Shown piece by piece: positions 14,998 through 22,876 of a stretch of DNA of 28,675 bases; within the stretch, counting starts at the first letter, position 1, and every line of letters begins with the position of its first letter. The stretch is taken from the NCBI GenBank assembly GCA_963525745.1, contig CAURMH010000015.1, positions 1-28,675 of the forward strand, read 5' to 3'. A program made the translations under genes and the position numbers. The notes beneath the pieces are model-generated. The model did no database searches and was not told the origin of the DNA. It saw only the letters and a program-made list of their open reading frames with translations. The DNA comes from CAURMH01 sp963525745 (lineage in GTDB: Bacteria; Pseudomonadota; Gammaproteobacteria; Enterobacterales; Pasteurellaceae).

Positions 14998-15576
14998 ATG
15001 TCTTCAAAAATAGCAAATAAAATTATCGACGGCTGGTTATTTCCGGTAAATAAAGTCATTTCTCCACATTTTGATGCCCGTCCAATAGTCGATGATATTT
15101 CGTTATTAGTTATTCATTATATTAGCTTACCGCCGGAGCAATTCGGCGGCGGTTATATTGATGCGTTTTTTCAAGGCCGGTTGGATCCCGCCGTAGATCC
15201 TTATTTTACACAGATTTATCAAATGAAAGTGTCGGCACATTGTTTAATTAATCGCCAGGGCGGCCTGACGCAATACGTCAATTTTAACGATAGAGCCTGG
15301 CATGCGGGCCTGTCTTCGTTTCAGGGGCGGGAAAAGTGTAACGATTTCGCTATTGGTATCGAATTGGAAGGAAGTAATTTACAACCGTTTACAACAGCGC
15401 AGTATCGGGCTTTAATTGATACTACGCTGGCGATAATGTGTGCGTATCCTAAAATTACACTTGATCGTATCGTGGGGCATTGTGATATTTCGCCGGGCAG
15501 AAAAATCGATCCGGGGCAATATTTTAATTGGGATTATTACTTATCGTCGTTAGAAACGGCGCTGAACAAAAAGTAA
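14998..15576 (+). CDS. ampD: 1,6-anhydro-N-acetylmuramyl-L-alanine amidase AmpD
   Basis: The 192-residue cytoplasmic zinc amidase splits anhydro-MurNAc from stem peptides in peptidoglycan recycling; in enterobacteria its loss derepresses AmpC. Zinc ligands are H40 (LLVIHYISLPPEQFGG), H161 and D171 (VGHCDISPGRKIDPG). AWHAGLSSFQGREKCNDF and IGIELEG are conserved core motifs. Length is slightly above the E. coli protein. ATG 14998 has no clear ribosome site and lies about 10 bases after the CRP-S site, so its own promoter must overlap that region or its mRNA has a very short leader. It is divergent from pilA, as known in H. influenzae. Confidence 0.94.
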   Translation: MSSKIANKIIDGWLFPVNKVISPHFDARPIVDDISLLVIHYISLPPEQFGGGYIDAFFQGRLDPAVDPYFTQIYQMKVSAHCLINRQGGLTQYVNFNDRAWHAGLSSFQGREKCNDFAIGIELEGSNLQPFTTAQYRALIDTTLAIMCAYPKITLDRIVGHCDISPGRKIDPGQYFNWDYYLSSLETALNKK

Positions 15577-15725
15577 ACGCACAATTTTGCACTTAAGGTA
15601 TTCTTCGGGGATTTATCTGGATTTTTTATATCTCATTGATTTTAAATTTATTTGTTGGCTTTGTTAGAAGGCGCTTTTTGTTTTGGAAAAGTTATCCCAA
15701 TGAATCGGTTTAGCGAGCCACAATT

Positions 15726-15734
15726 TTATCCACA
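15726..15734 (+). promoter_or_regulatory. DnaA box (perfect)
   Basis: TTATCCACA, identical to the high-affinity DnaA box (R1/R4 type in E. coli oriC). Confidence 0.6.
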
Positions 15735-15811
15735 GAAAGACTGAATAACTTTATATTGACGCCAATATTTCATATCGTGCACAGGGAAGCGAATAAACCG
15801 TCGTAAAATCG

Positions 15812-15820
15812 ACCGCACTT
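15812..15820 (-). repeat. DNA uptake signal sequence (USS)
   Basis: Perfect ACCGCACTT within the ampD-rppH intergenic region, next to the imperfect DnaA box at 15821-15829. Confidence 0.9.
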
Positions 15821-15829
15821 TGTCGATAA
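15821..15829 (-). promoter_or_regulatory. DnaA-like box, one mismatch
   Basis: TGTCGATAA on the plus strand is TTATCGACA on the minus strand, one base from the consensus TTATCCACA. Confidence 0.3.
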
Positions 15830-15970
15830 AGTTATCAATAAAAGGGTACAGGGATTATCAGAAAATTTTATCGTCATGTTTTTTCTATTTTCATTCGATT
15901 TAAGCGTGTCAGGCTATTGAAGCGGATTGATTAAAGTGAGAAAGCATTTATTAATGTATTAATCACAACG

Positions 15971-15979
15971 TTATCCACA
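15971..15979 (+). promoter_or_regulatory. DnaA box (perfect)
   Basis: TTATCCACA, same orientation as the box at 15726-15734 and 245 bases from it. Confidence 0.6.
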
Positions 15980-16070
15980 AAAAACCGTCGGTATGGCATT
16001 GGTTGATAAAAAAGCGAATTTATGAAACAATCTCGGCATTTTTGTAGATTAAATTTAAGGTGAAACGATA

Positions 16071-16655
16071 GTGATCGATTTCGATGGCTACCGTCCGAAT
16101 GTGGGTATTGTAATCTGTAATCACAGAGGGCAAGTGCTTTGGGCGAAACGATACGGACAAAATTCGTGGCAATTCCCGCAAGGGGGCATTAATGATCACG
16201 AAAGTATCGAGCAGGCAATGTATCGCGAGCTGTATGAGGAAGTCGGTTTGCAGCCGAAAGATGTCAATATTTTATCTGTGTCCAAACATTGGCTGCGTTA
16301 TAAATTGCCAAAACGATTGTTGCGCTATGACAGTAAGCCGATATGTATCGGTCAAAAACAACGGTGGTTTTTGTTGCAATTGGTCGGTGATGAACAAAAC
16401 ATCAATATGAGCACCACTAAATCGCCTGAATTTGACGGTTGGCGCTGGGTGAGTTTTTGGTATCCGGTACGTCAGGTCATTTCCTTTAAAAAGGAGGTTT
16501 ACCGTAAAGTAATGAAAGAATTTGCCGCGGTGCTATTTACCAATAAATCCTCAATAGAGTGTAAATCGGAAGCCGCTCAACGAAAAAAAACAAATTTACC
16601 TCGTAAATATTCTTCACAAAACTTCAATTATTCTTCTCATAAGTCAAGGGAGTGA
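16071..16655 (+). CDS. rppH: RNA pyrophosphohydrolase RppH
   Basis: This 194-residue Nudix hydrolase removes pyrophosphate from mRNA 5' ends and so starts RNase E decay. The Nudix box runs through residues 38-60 (GGINDHESIEQAMYRE then LYEEVGL). It starts MIDFDGYRPNVGIVICN and has QNSWQFPQGG, diagnostic for RppH. The C-terminal tail after about 160 is basic, polar and probably flexible. GTG 16071 has an AAGGTGA ribosome site. The next gene starts one base after its stop, so the two are coupled. Confidence 0.95.
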   Translation: MIDFDGYRPNVGIVICNHRGQVLWAKRYGQNSWQFPQGGINDHESIEQAMYRELYEEVGLQPKDVNILSVSKHWLRYKLPKRLLRYDSKPICIGQKQRWFLLQLVGDEQNINMSTTKSPEFDGWRWVSFWYPVRQVISFKKEVYRKVMKEFAAVLFTNKSSIECKSEAAQRKKTNLPRKYSSQNFNYSSHKSRE

Positions 16656-16656
16656 T

Positions 16657-17451
16657 ATGTTAATCTTTTTCCTGCTTTGTTTAGTCGTTGGCGCCATTGC
16701 CGGCTTTTTAGCCGGTTTGTTCGGAATCGGCGGCGGGTTGATTGTTGTGCCGGCATTAGTTTATTTGCTTCCTCTTGCCGGCGTGCCGGACCAACTATTA
16801 ATGTCGGTGGCATTGGGAACCTCGTTTGCTACTATCGTCATTACCAGCACCTCTTCTGCTCAACGTCATCATAAATTAGGTAATGTACTCGGTTTTGCCG
16901 TGAAATTTCTCGCGCCGGCCATTATGCTTTCAGCCTTTTTTTGCGGTCTTTTTATCGGTAATTTACCAAAGCAATACACGAGCAAATTGTTTGCCGGCTT
17001 AGTCATTTATCTTGCCTTTAAAATGATCGTTTCAATTAAAGTTAAGCCGACGCAAAAATCATTGACGTCCCTTTCGTCAATTGTCGGCGGGATTCTTATA
17101 GGGAGCGCTTCAAGTTTTGCCGGTATCGGCGGTGGCGGTTTCATCGTTCCATTTTTAAATTCGCGCGGCGTCGAAATGCGCCAAGCAATCGGTTCATCTG
17201 CGGTTTGCGGTGCACTATTAGGCGTTTCCGGGATGCTTAGTTATATTATCGGCGGATGGAACGCGCAAGGGATGCCGGATTATTCGCTGGGTTATGTTTA
17301 CCTACCGGCCATCATTGGTATTACAGGCACCTCAATTTTTACTTCAAAGATAGGTGCCGACATGGTAACGAAATTGCCGGTTTCGGTATTAAAACGCGCT
17401 TTTGCGATTTTTTTAATTATCATGGCGCTTAATATGATTTTTAAAGGTTAA
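16657..17451 (+). CDS. TauE/SafE-family membrane permease (sulfite/sulfur-compound exporter-like)
   Basis: This 264-residue integral membrane protein has about eight hydrophobic segments. The two family repeats are visible: GFLAGLFGIGGGLIVVPAL near the N-terminus and SSFAGIGGGGFIVPFL in the second half, each with the glycine-rich GxGGG motif of the TauE/SafE (DUF81) family. Family members move sulfite, sulfoacetate or other small anions; the substrate here cannot be deduced. ATG 16657 follows an AAGGGAG ribosome site in the end of rppH, and lgt starts 13 bases after it, so rppH, this gene, lgt, thyA and tadA form a likely operon. Confidence 0.9.
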   Translation: MLIFFLLCLVVGAIAGFLAGLFGIGGGLIVVPALVYLLPLAGVPDQLLMSVALGTSFATIVITSTSSAQRHHKLGNVLGFAVKFLAPAIMLSAFFCGLFIGNLPKQYTSKLFAGLVIYLAFKMIVSIKVKPTQKSLTSLSSIVGGILIGSASSFAGIGGGGFIVPFLNSRGVEMRQAIGSSAVCGALLGVSGMLSYIIGGWNAQGMPDYSLGYVYLPAIIGITGTSIFTSKIGADMVTKLPVSVLKRAFAIFLIIMALNMIFKG

Positions 17452-17464
17452 TCAAAGAACGGCT

Positions 17465-18304
17465 ATGTACACTCATTTTATTATTCTCCCTCATTTTGAT
17501 CCGACGATTTTTACTCTGGGCGATAGTCATATTGGCCTTCGTTGGTACGGATTAATGTATCTATTGGGCTTTCTTTTTGCCCGCTGGCTTGCGGTTGCCC
17601 GTGCGAAGCGCTCAAACGGCGATTGGAATACGGAACAGGTTGACACCTTATTGTTTAATGGTTTTATGGGCGTCTTTTTAGGCGGACGGATCGGCGATGT
17701 TTTCTTTTATAACATCGATCGTTTTATCCATGAGCCGCTATACCTATTTCGTGTATGGGAGGGCGGAATGTCCTTTCATGGCGGCCTAATCGGCGTCATT
17801 ATTGCCATGATATGGACATCTCATAGACAAAAACGCCGCTTTTGGGCGACTGCTGATTTTGTGGCGCCGCTTGTGCCGTTCGGATTAGGCATGGGGCGAA
17901 TCGGAAATTTTATCAATTTAGAGCTTTGGGGGCGACAAACCGATGTGCCTTGGGCAATGATTTTTCCAACGGATCCGCAACGACTGCCAAGACATCCGTC
18001 GCAATTATACGAAGCTTTTTTAGAAGGCCTGGTGTTGTTCATCATTCTAAATCTGTTCATTAAAAAGCCCCGTCCGATCGGTTCAGTATCGGGGTTGTTT
18101 TTACTTTGTTACGGACTTTTTCGTTTTATGGTCGAATATGTTCGCGAGCCGGAAGTCGAATCCTTCTTCGGTATCATGACTCGAGGCCAATTGCTTTGTA
18201 TGCCGATGATTTTAGGCGGTTTATTGATTATGTTTTGGGCTTATCGTCGTGCCACTGCTAAAATTAATGTGACGAATGCAGCGAAAAGTGCGGTCAAAAA
18301 TTAA
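17465..18304 (+). CDS. lgt: Prolipoprotein diacylglyceryl transferase
   Basis: The 279-residue inner-membrane enzyme moves diacylglyceryl from phosphatidylglycerol to the lipobox cysteine of prolipoproteins. The Lgt signature GRIGNFINLELWGR runs at 144-157, with R145 matching the essential E. coli Arg. WEGGMSFHGGLIG at about 98-110 holds the catalytic His, and LRWYGLMY follows the first periplasmic segment. About seven membrane segments are visible. The last residues KSAVKN come from a perfect uptake sequence at 18286-18294. The ribosome site is weak (AAAGA). thyA starts 11 bases downstream, the usual lgt-thyA order. Confidence 0.96.
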   Translation: MYTHFIILPHFDPTIFTLGDSHIGLRWYGLMYLLGFLFARWLAVARAKRSNGDWNTEQVDTLLFNGFMGVFLGGRIGDVFFYNIDRFIHEPLYLFRVWEGGMSFHGGLIGVIIAMIWTSHRQKRRFWATADFVAPLVPFGLGMGRIGNFINLELWGRQTDVPWAMIFPTDPQRLPRHPSQLYEAFLEGLVLFIILNLFIKKPRPIGSVSGLFLLCYGLFRFMVEYVREPEVESFFGIMTRGQLLCMPMILGGLLIMFWAYRRATAKINVTNAAKSAVKN

Positions 18305-18315
18305 GGGGTTTTAAA

Positions 18316-19167
18316 ATGCGGCAATATTTGAATCTTTGTCAGCGCATTATCAACGAAGGGACTTGGATAACCAACGAGCGCACGAGAAAACGCTGTTTGA
18401 CCGTTATCAATGCCGATCTCGAATACGATGTGGCCAATAATCAATTTCCTCTTATTACGACGCGAAAAAGTTATTGGAAAACCGCAATTGCCGAATTTCT
18501 AGGGTATATCCGCGGTTATGATAATGCGGCGGATTTTCGTAAATTGGGCACGAAAACCTGGGATGCGAACGCAAATGAAAATGCCGCGTGGTTGGCAAAT
18601 CCTAATCGCAAAGGGACTGATGATATGGGGCGCGTGTATGGCGTACAAGGACGCGCATGGCGCAAGCCTAACGGCGAAACCATCGATCAATTGCGTAAAA
18701 TTGCCGATCATTTAAGTCGTGGCATTGATGACCGTGGTGAAATCATGACCTTTTTCAATCCCGGTGAAATAGATCTCGGCTGTCTGCGTCCATGTATGCA
18801 TACGCATACTTTTTCATTACTCGGCGACACGTTGTATTTGACCAGCTATCAGCGCTCTTGCGACGTTCCTCTTGGACTTAATTTTAATCAAATTCAGGTC
18901 TTTACATTTTTAGCCTTAATGGCTCAAATTACCGGAAAAAAAGCGGGAACGGCCTATCATAAAATCGTCAATGCGCATATTTATGAAGATCAGTTGGATT
19001 TAATGCAACGTGTTCAACTCAAACGTGAGCCTTTTCCATTACCTAAACTTGAAATTAATCCGGATATTAAAACGCTTGAAGATCTTGAGACGTGGGTGAC
19101 TATGGATGATTTTAATGTAATCGGTTACCAATCCCATGAGCCGATTAAATACCCTTTCTCCGTATAG
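18316..19167 (+). CDS. thyA: Thymidylate synthase ThyA (divergent catalytic motif)
   Basis: The 283-residue enzyme converts dUMP to dTMP with methylene-tetrahydrofolate. Catalytic C160 lies in LGCLRPCMHTHTFS; QRSCDVPLGLNFNQ at 179-192 supplies the phosphate-binding Arg/Ser and substrate-binding Asp/Asn; NAHIYEDQ is the usual H-x-Y segment. Most ThyA proteins have PPCH and GLPFN in these places, so this belongs to the divergent ThyA type seen in Haemophilus. AAGGGG is the ribosome site. tadA follows almost directly. Confidence 0.94.
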   Translation: MRQYLNLCQRIINEGTWITNERTRKRCLTVINADLEYDVANNQFPLITTRKSYWKTAIAEFLGYIRGYDNAADFRKLGTKTWDANANENAAWLANPNRKGTDDMGRVYGVQGRAWRKPNGETIDQLRKIADHLSRGIDDRGEIMTFFNPGEIDLGCLRPCMHTHTFSLLGDTLYLTSYQRSCDVPLGLNFNQIQVFTFLALMAQITGKKAGTAYHKIVNAHIYEDQLDLMQRVQLKREPFPLPKLEINPDIKTLEDLETWVTMDDFNVIGYQSHEPIKYPFSV

Positions 19168-19171
19168 CGAT

Positions 19172-19696
19172 ATGGAAGTGCGGTCGGATTTTGATGAGAA
19201 ATTCATGCGCCATGCGCTTATGTTGGCGGAGCGTGGCGAAGCGCTGGGTGAAATTCCAGTTGGCGCCGTTTTAGTGAGTGAAGAAGGGAAAATCATCGGT
19301 GAAGGTTGGAATTTATCCATTATTCATCATGATCCTACCGCGCATGCCGAAATTGTCGCGCTACGCAACGGCGCACAGAGGCTCGGCAATTACCGCCTGT
19401 TAAACACAACACTATATGTCACCTTGGAACCTTGCACAATGTGCGCCGGCGCTATTTTGCACAGTCGTATTCAGCGTTTGGTCTTTGGCGCTTACGATTA
19501 TAAAACGGGCGCGGTGGGGTCTCGTTTTCATTTTTTTGATGATTATAAAATGAATCATACTTTGCAAATCACAGGCGGTGTGCTACAAGCGGAATGCAGT
19601 CAAAAACTTAGCGCTTTTTTTCAAAAACGACGTGAGCAACAAAAAGCGGAAAAACGGCAAACGCTCGGTACCGCTCACCCCCTGTACAAGGCCTAA
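19172..19696 (+). CDS. tadA: tRNA-specific adenosine deaminase TadA
   Basis: The 174-residue zinc deaminase changes A34 to inosine in tRNA-Arg(ACG). The zinc site is HAE (H58, E60 in DPTAHAEIVAL) and PCTMC (C88, C91). IPVGAVLV, IGEGWN, HSRIQRLVFGA and KTGAVGSRFHFFDD are family motifs. ATG 19172 is preferred to an in-frame ATG at 19136 inside thyA, because the shorter protein (MEVRSDFDEKFM) fits the family N-terminus and leaves a 4-base gap after thyA. Neither has a clear ribosome site. A perfect uptake sequence at 19176-19184 codes residues 2-5. Confidence 0.94.
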   Translation: MEVRSDFDEKFMRHALMLAERGEALGEIPVGAVLVSEEGKIIGEGWNLSIIHHDPTAHAEIVALRNGAQRLGNYRLLNTTLYVTLEPCTMCAGAILHSRIQRLVFGAYDYKTGAVGSRFHFFDDYKMNHTLQITGGVLQAECSQKLSAFFQKRREQQKAEKRQTLGTAHPLYKA

Positions 19697-19730
19697 TAAA
19701 TCGCGCATAGGGTACCCATTGAAAATTTGC

Positions 19731-19764
19731 AATGAAAAAACGACTGATTGATCGTTTTTTCATT
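19731..19764. terminator. Bidirectional terminator between tadA and the ABC exporter gene
   Basis: Arms AATGAAAAAACGA (19731-19743) and TCGTTTTTTCATT (19752-19764) form a perfect 13-bp stem with A and T tracts on both sides. It lies between convergent transcription units. Confidence 0.8.
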
Positions 19765-19800
19765 AACTTTTTATATAGCCTCAAAACTCAGCGATTTCTG

Positions 19801-19809
19801 ACCGCACTT
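19801..19809 (-). repeat. DNA uptake signal sequence (USS)
   Basis: Perfect ACCGCACTT just after the 3' end of the minus-strand ABC exporter gene. Confidence 0.9.
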
Positions 19810-19813
19810 AGCC

Positions 19814-21658
19814 TTATTCCGTATGTTCGCTTAAGAAGCCGCCGCTTTGATGTTGCCATAATTTGGCGTATAAGCCGTTGTGCGCCAACAATTCGGCGTG
19901 AGTGCCTTGTTCCACGATTTGTCCGTGATCCAGCACAATCAGGCGATCCATGGCGGCGATGGTGGATAAACGGTGAGCAATGGCGATAACGGTTTTATTT
20001 TCCATCATTTTGTCCAAGCTTTCCTGAATCGCCGCTTCCACTTCGGAATCCAGTGCGCTGGTCGCTTCATCCAGTAATAAAATCGGTGCGTCTTTCAACA
20101 TCACGCGGGCGATGGCGATACGTTGGCGCTGTCCGCCGGAGAGTTTCACGCCGCGTTCGCCCACATGGGCGTCATAGCCGTGACGACCTTGCGCATCGCT
20201 CAAATACGGAATGAAATCCGCCGCTTCGGCGCGTTCCGCCGCATCCAGCATTTCCTGCTCGGTGGCGCTCGGTCTGCCGTACATAATGTTATCGCGCACG
20301 GAACGGTGCAATAGCGACGTATCCTGCGTCACCAAGCCGATTTGGCTACGCAAACTTTCTTGCTGCACGTCGATAATATTTTGTCCATCGATGGTTATCG
20401 CGCCTTGTTGCGCTTCATAAAAGCGTAAAAGTAAATTGACGATAGTGGATTTACCCGCTCCGGAACGCCCGATCAAGCCTACTTTTTCACCCGGATTAAT
20501 GGTTAAATTGAAATGATCCAACAGCGGTTTTGCCGGATCATAAGCAAAGCTGACGTCATTAAATTTGATTTCACCGTGCGTCACGTTCAACGGCGGGCAG
20601 TTCAGTTTATCCAAAATGGTTTGCGGCTTAGTCAGCGTGTTCATGCCGTCATTCACCGTGCCGATATTTTCAAACAAGCGTGCCGATTCCCACATAATCC
20701 AGCGGGAAAGCCCGTGTACGCGTAGCGCCATCGCAGTAGAGGTAGCAATAGCACCGACGCCCACCAGCCCTTGTTGCCAAAGTAATACGCCGATGACAGC
20801 AGTGCTTAAAATCAGCATGACGTTATTGATGTAAGTCAAGCTATCTAAGGAAGTCGCCAAACGCATTTGGGCGTGCACGGTCACCATAAATTCTTCCATG
20901 GAGCGCTTGGCGTAGCCCGCTTCACGAGAACCGTGAGAAAACAGTTTCACCGTGGCAATATTGGCGTAAGCGTCGGTGATCCGCCCTGTCATGAGAGAAC
21001 GTGCATCCGCTTGACGCTCGGCGGTTTTCGCAAGGCGCGGAATTAATAGGCGTAAAATGGTGATGAAAAGTACAATCCAAACAAAGAAAGGCAGTAGGAA
21101 CCAACTGTCTAACGAAGCCAGCACCAGACCTGAGGTGACAAAATAGACGACCACATAAACCAACATATCGGCGATGGTCAGTACTGTATCGCGCACTGCC
21201 AGAGCAGTTTGCATCACTTTGGCGGAAACCCGACCGGCAAACTCGTCTTGGTAGAAACTCAAACTTTGTCCCAGCATGAGGCGGTGAAAATTCCAACGCA
21301 GGCGCATTGGGAAAACCCCTTGCAAGGTTTGCAAACGCACGGCGGAGGCTAAAAACAGCCAGAGGATACTGAAAATCAATAAACCCGCTATGCCCAGAAG
21401 CAGATGCCCTTTTTCCTGCCATAAGGTCGCCGGCGTATAAGCCCCAAGCCAATCCACCAACAGCCCCATAAATTGGAACAAAATGGCTTCCATAACGCCG
21501 GTGCCGATGGTGAGTATCGCCAACAACAAAACCCAACGTTTCATACCGTCGATACTCGACCAAATAAAGCGGAACAGACCTTTATCCGGCGTTTTCGGCG
21601 ATGGATCGGGATACGGATTGAGGCGATTTTCAAACCAATTAAAAATTTTATCGAACAT
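19814..21658 (-). CDS. ABC exporter, fused permease-ATPase (half transporter)
   Basis: This 614-residue protein has an N-terminal six-helix ABC transmembrane domain (about 40-330) and a C-terminal nucleotide-binding domain. Walker A GRSGAGKST is near residue 395, the signature LSGGQRQRIAIARVML near 508, Walker B ILLLDEATSALD near 530, and the H-loop IAHRLS after it. It probably works as a homodimer in the inner membrane. The family covers lipid and multidrug exporters; the substrate is unknown, and it is not MsbA by obvious motif. Start is ATG 21658, with AAGGA ahead and the residues MFDKIFNWFE; a longer frame upstream would be made from uptake-sequence DNA. It lies downstream of opsX on the same strand (93-base gap). 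Confidence 0.88.
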   Translation of the reverse strand: MFDKIFNWFENRLNPYPDPSPKTPDKGLFRFIWSSIDGMKRWVLLLAILTIGTGVMEAILFQFMGLLVDWLGAYTPATLWQEKGHLLLGIAGLLIFSILWLFLASAVRLQTLQGVFPMRLRWNFHRLMLGQSLSFYQDEFAGRVSAKVMQTALAVRDTVLTIADMLVYVVVYFVTSGLVLASLDSWFLLPFFVWIVLFITILRLLIPRLAKTAERQADARSLMTGRITDAYANIATVKLFSHGSREAGYAKRSMEEFMVTVHAQMRLATSLDSLTYINNVMLILSTAVIGVLLWQQGLVGVGAIATSTAMALRVHGLSRWIMWESARLFENIGTVNDGMNTLTKPQTILDKLNCPPLNVTHGEIKFNDVSFAYDPAKPLLDHFNLTINPGEKVGLIGRSGAGKSTIVNLLLRFYEAQQGAITIDGQNIIDVQQESLRSQIGLVTQDTSLLHRSVRDNIMYGRPSATEQEMLDAAERAEAADFIPYLSDAQGRHGYDAHVGERGVKLSGGQRQRIAIARVMLKDAPILLLDEATSALDSEVEAAIQESLDKMMENKTVIAIAHRLSTIAAMDRLIVLDHGQIVEQGTHAELLAHNGLYAKLWQHQSGGFLSEHTE

Positions 21659-21709
21659 AATTTTCCTTAAAAAGAAAGGCAATCGGCGGTTTTGCTGCCA
21701 TTGCCCGGA

Positions 21710-21718
21710 AAGTGCGGT
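21710..21718 (+). repeat. DNA uptake signal sequence (USS)
   Basis: Perfect AAGTGCGGT in the 93-base gap between opsX and the ABC exporter gene. Confidence 0.9.
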
Positions 21719-21751
21719 CAATTATAGGAAAATCGGCGAAAAAATTCCACT

Positions 21752-22795
21752 TCAAATCATGCCGATCTTTTGCATTTTCTCGACGACTTGTTTCACCTGA
21801 ATTTCCGCCATCAGATTTTTCTTCTGCAATTTTGTTGCCCAAGGTAATTCGGAGGAAGGTTTGCCGCGTTCTTTTCGGATGTTTTCTTCATATACGGAAA
21901 CCACATTTTCCAAATCACAATAAGGCGCCGTACGTAGCGGATTATGATAGGCATAAAGCCCGATAACCGGCGTATTTTGTGTGGTTGCGATATGTGCCGG
22001 ACCCGAATCGGGCGAAATGACTAAATCGGCTAAGCGAATTAACGCGGCGAGTTGTTTTAGCGTTGTTTTACCGGCTAAATCGGTTGGTTCAAAGCGGCAA
22101 AGTGCGGTGATTTTTGCGACCATTTCCAATTCGCGTTTTGCCGGCGACGCACAAAATATCACATTCACGCCTTGTGCATGAGCCAGATTGGCGATTTCGG
22201 CATAGCGCTCAACCAACCAATCTTTTTCCGCTTTGCTGGAACAAGGAGCGATAATCAAATTTTTTTGAGTGGGACAAATAAATTGTCGTGCAAAAGCCAA
22301 GTCTTGCTCGCTCGGCGGAAGCAGCCACACGGGCGCTGCGGCGGGAATACCGAGCTCATTAACAAAGGCCATAAAACCGTCTACAACGTGAGGCGTTGCG
22401 GGATCTTGTATACGTCGATTAACGAATAACCATTGCATTTCACGAGAGCGTTGTCGTCCGAAACCGATTTTATATTTCGCTTTTATCCCCAATGACAGAA
22501 TAGACGCCCGAAAGGCGGTTTGCATCGCTAACAAGGCATCAAAACGACGATGGCTTAACGTTTTCCAAATTGCTCGAATGCCTCGCCATCCTTGTTTTTT
22601 ATCGACGGCAATGAATTCAATGCCTTCAAGCCCTTCCAAAAGCGAAAGTTCCGTTTTACCAATAAGCCAAGTAATTTGCGTTTGCGGCCAATAACGCTGA
22701 ATTTGTTGCACTGCCGCTAAAGCGTTACAAACATCGCCTACAGCGGAAAGGCGCAGAATACAGATCGATTTAGGCGGTTGGGTAAAAAGCGGCAT
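21752..22795 (-). CDS. opsX: ADP-heptose:LPS heptosyltransferase I (OpsX type)
   Basis: This 347-residue GT9 glycosyltransferase adds the first heptose to the lipid A-Kdo core at the inner face of the membrane. It begins with the GT9 pattern ICILRLSAVGDVCNALAAV and has the C-terminal donor site ADLVISPDSGPAHIATTQ and PVIGLYAYHNPLRTAPY. In H. influenzae OpsX uses phosphorylated single-Kdo acceptor, and here it is divergent from kdkA, the Kdo kinase, which supports OpsX over enterobacterial WaaC. A perfect uptake sequence lies inside at 22100-22108. Confidence 0.88.
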   Translation of the reverse strand: MPLFTQPPKSICILRLSAVGDVCNALAAVQQIQRYWPQTQITWLIGKTELSLLEGLEGIEFIAVDKKQGWRGIRAIWKTLSHRRFDALLAMQTAFRASILSLGIKAKYKIGFGRQRSREMQWLFVNRRIQDPATPHVVDGFMAFVNELGIPAAAPVWLLPPSEQDLAFARQFICPTQKNLIIAPCSSKAEKDWLVERYAEIANLAHAQGVNVIFCASPAKRELEMVAKITALCRFEPTDLAGKTTLKQLAALIRLADLVISPDSGPAHIATTQNTPVIGLYAYHNPLRTAPYCDLENVVSVYEENIRKERGKPSSELPWATKLQKKNLMAEIQVKQVVEKMQKIGMI

Positions 22796-22876
22796 GGCTT
22801 ATCCTTTTTCATTTCAAACGGCCCTATTTTAAAGTAGAATGTCCCCTATCGCCACAAGAGATTAAGTAAATTCTTC

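Larger units (their letters stand above)
15577..16070. other. 494-bp gene-free region with DnaA boxes
   Basis: No credible reading frame, tRNA or terminator hairpin was seen. It contains two perfect DnaA boxes on the plus strand, a third with one mismatch on the minus strand, an AT-rich stretch at about 15610-15665, and one uptake sequence. The rppH ribosome site AAGGTGA is at the right end. The annotated genes do not explain its length. Confidence 0.7.

Noticed and set aside
15577..16070. The chromosomal replication origin.
   Set aside because: There are only two perfect boxes, few GATC sites, no clear 13-mer array and no gidA, mioC or dnaA nearby. It is kept only as a DnaA-box finding.
19136..19171. 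An N-terminal extension of TadA inside thyA.
   Set aside because: Those residues are not conserved, and the family N-terminus fits the ATG at 19172.
19732..19989. An 85-codon plus-strand open frame.
   Set aside because: It starts within a perfect terminator hairpin and is antisense to the end of the ABC exporter gene.
21659..21721. A 21-residue N-terminal extension of the ABC exporter.
   Set aside because: It is read through an uptake sequence, and the ATG at 21658 has a good AAGGA ribosome site.
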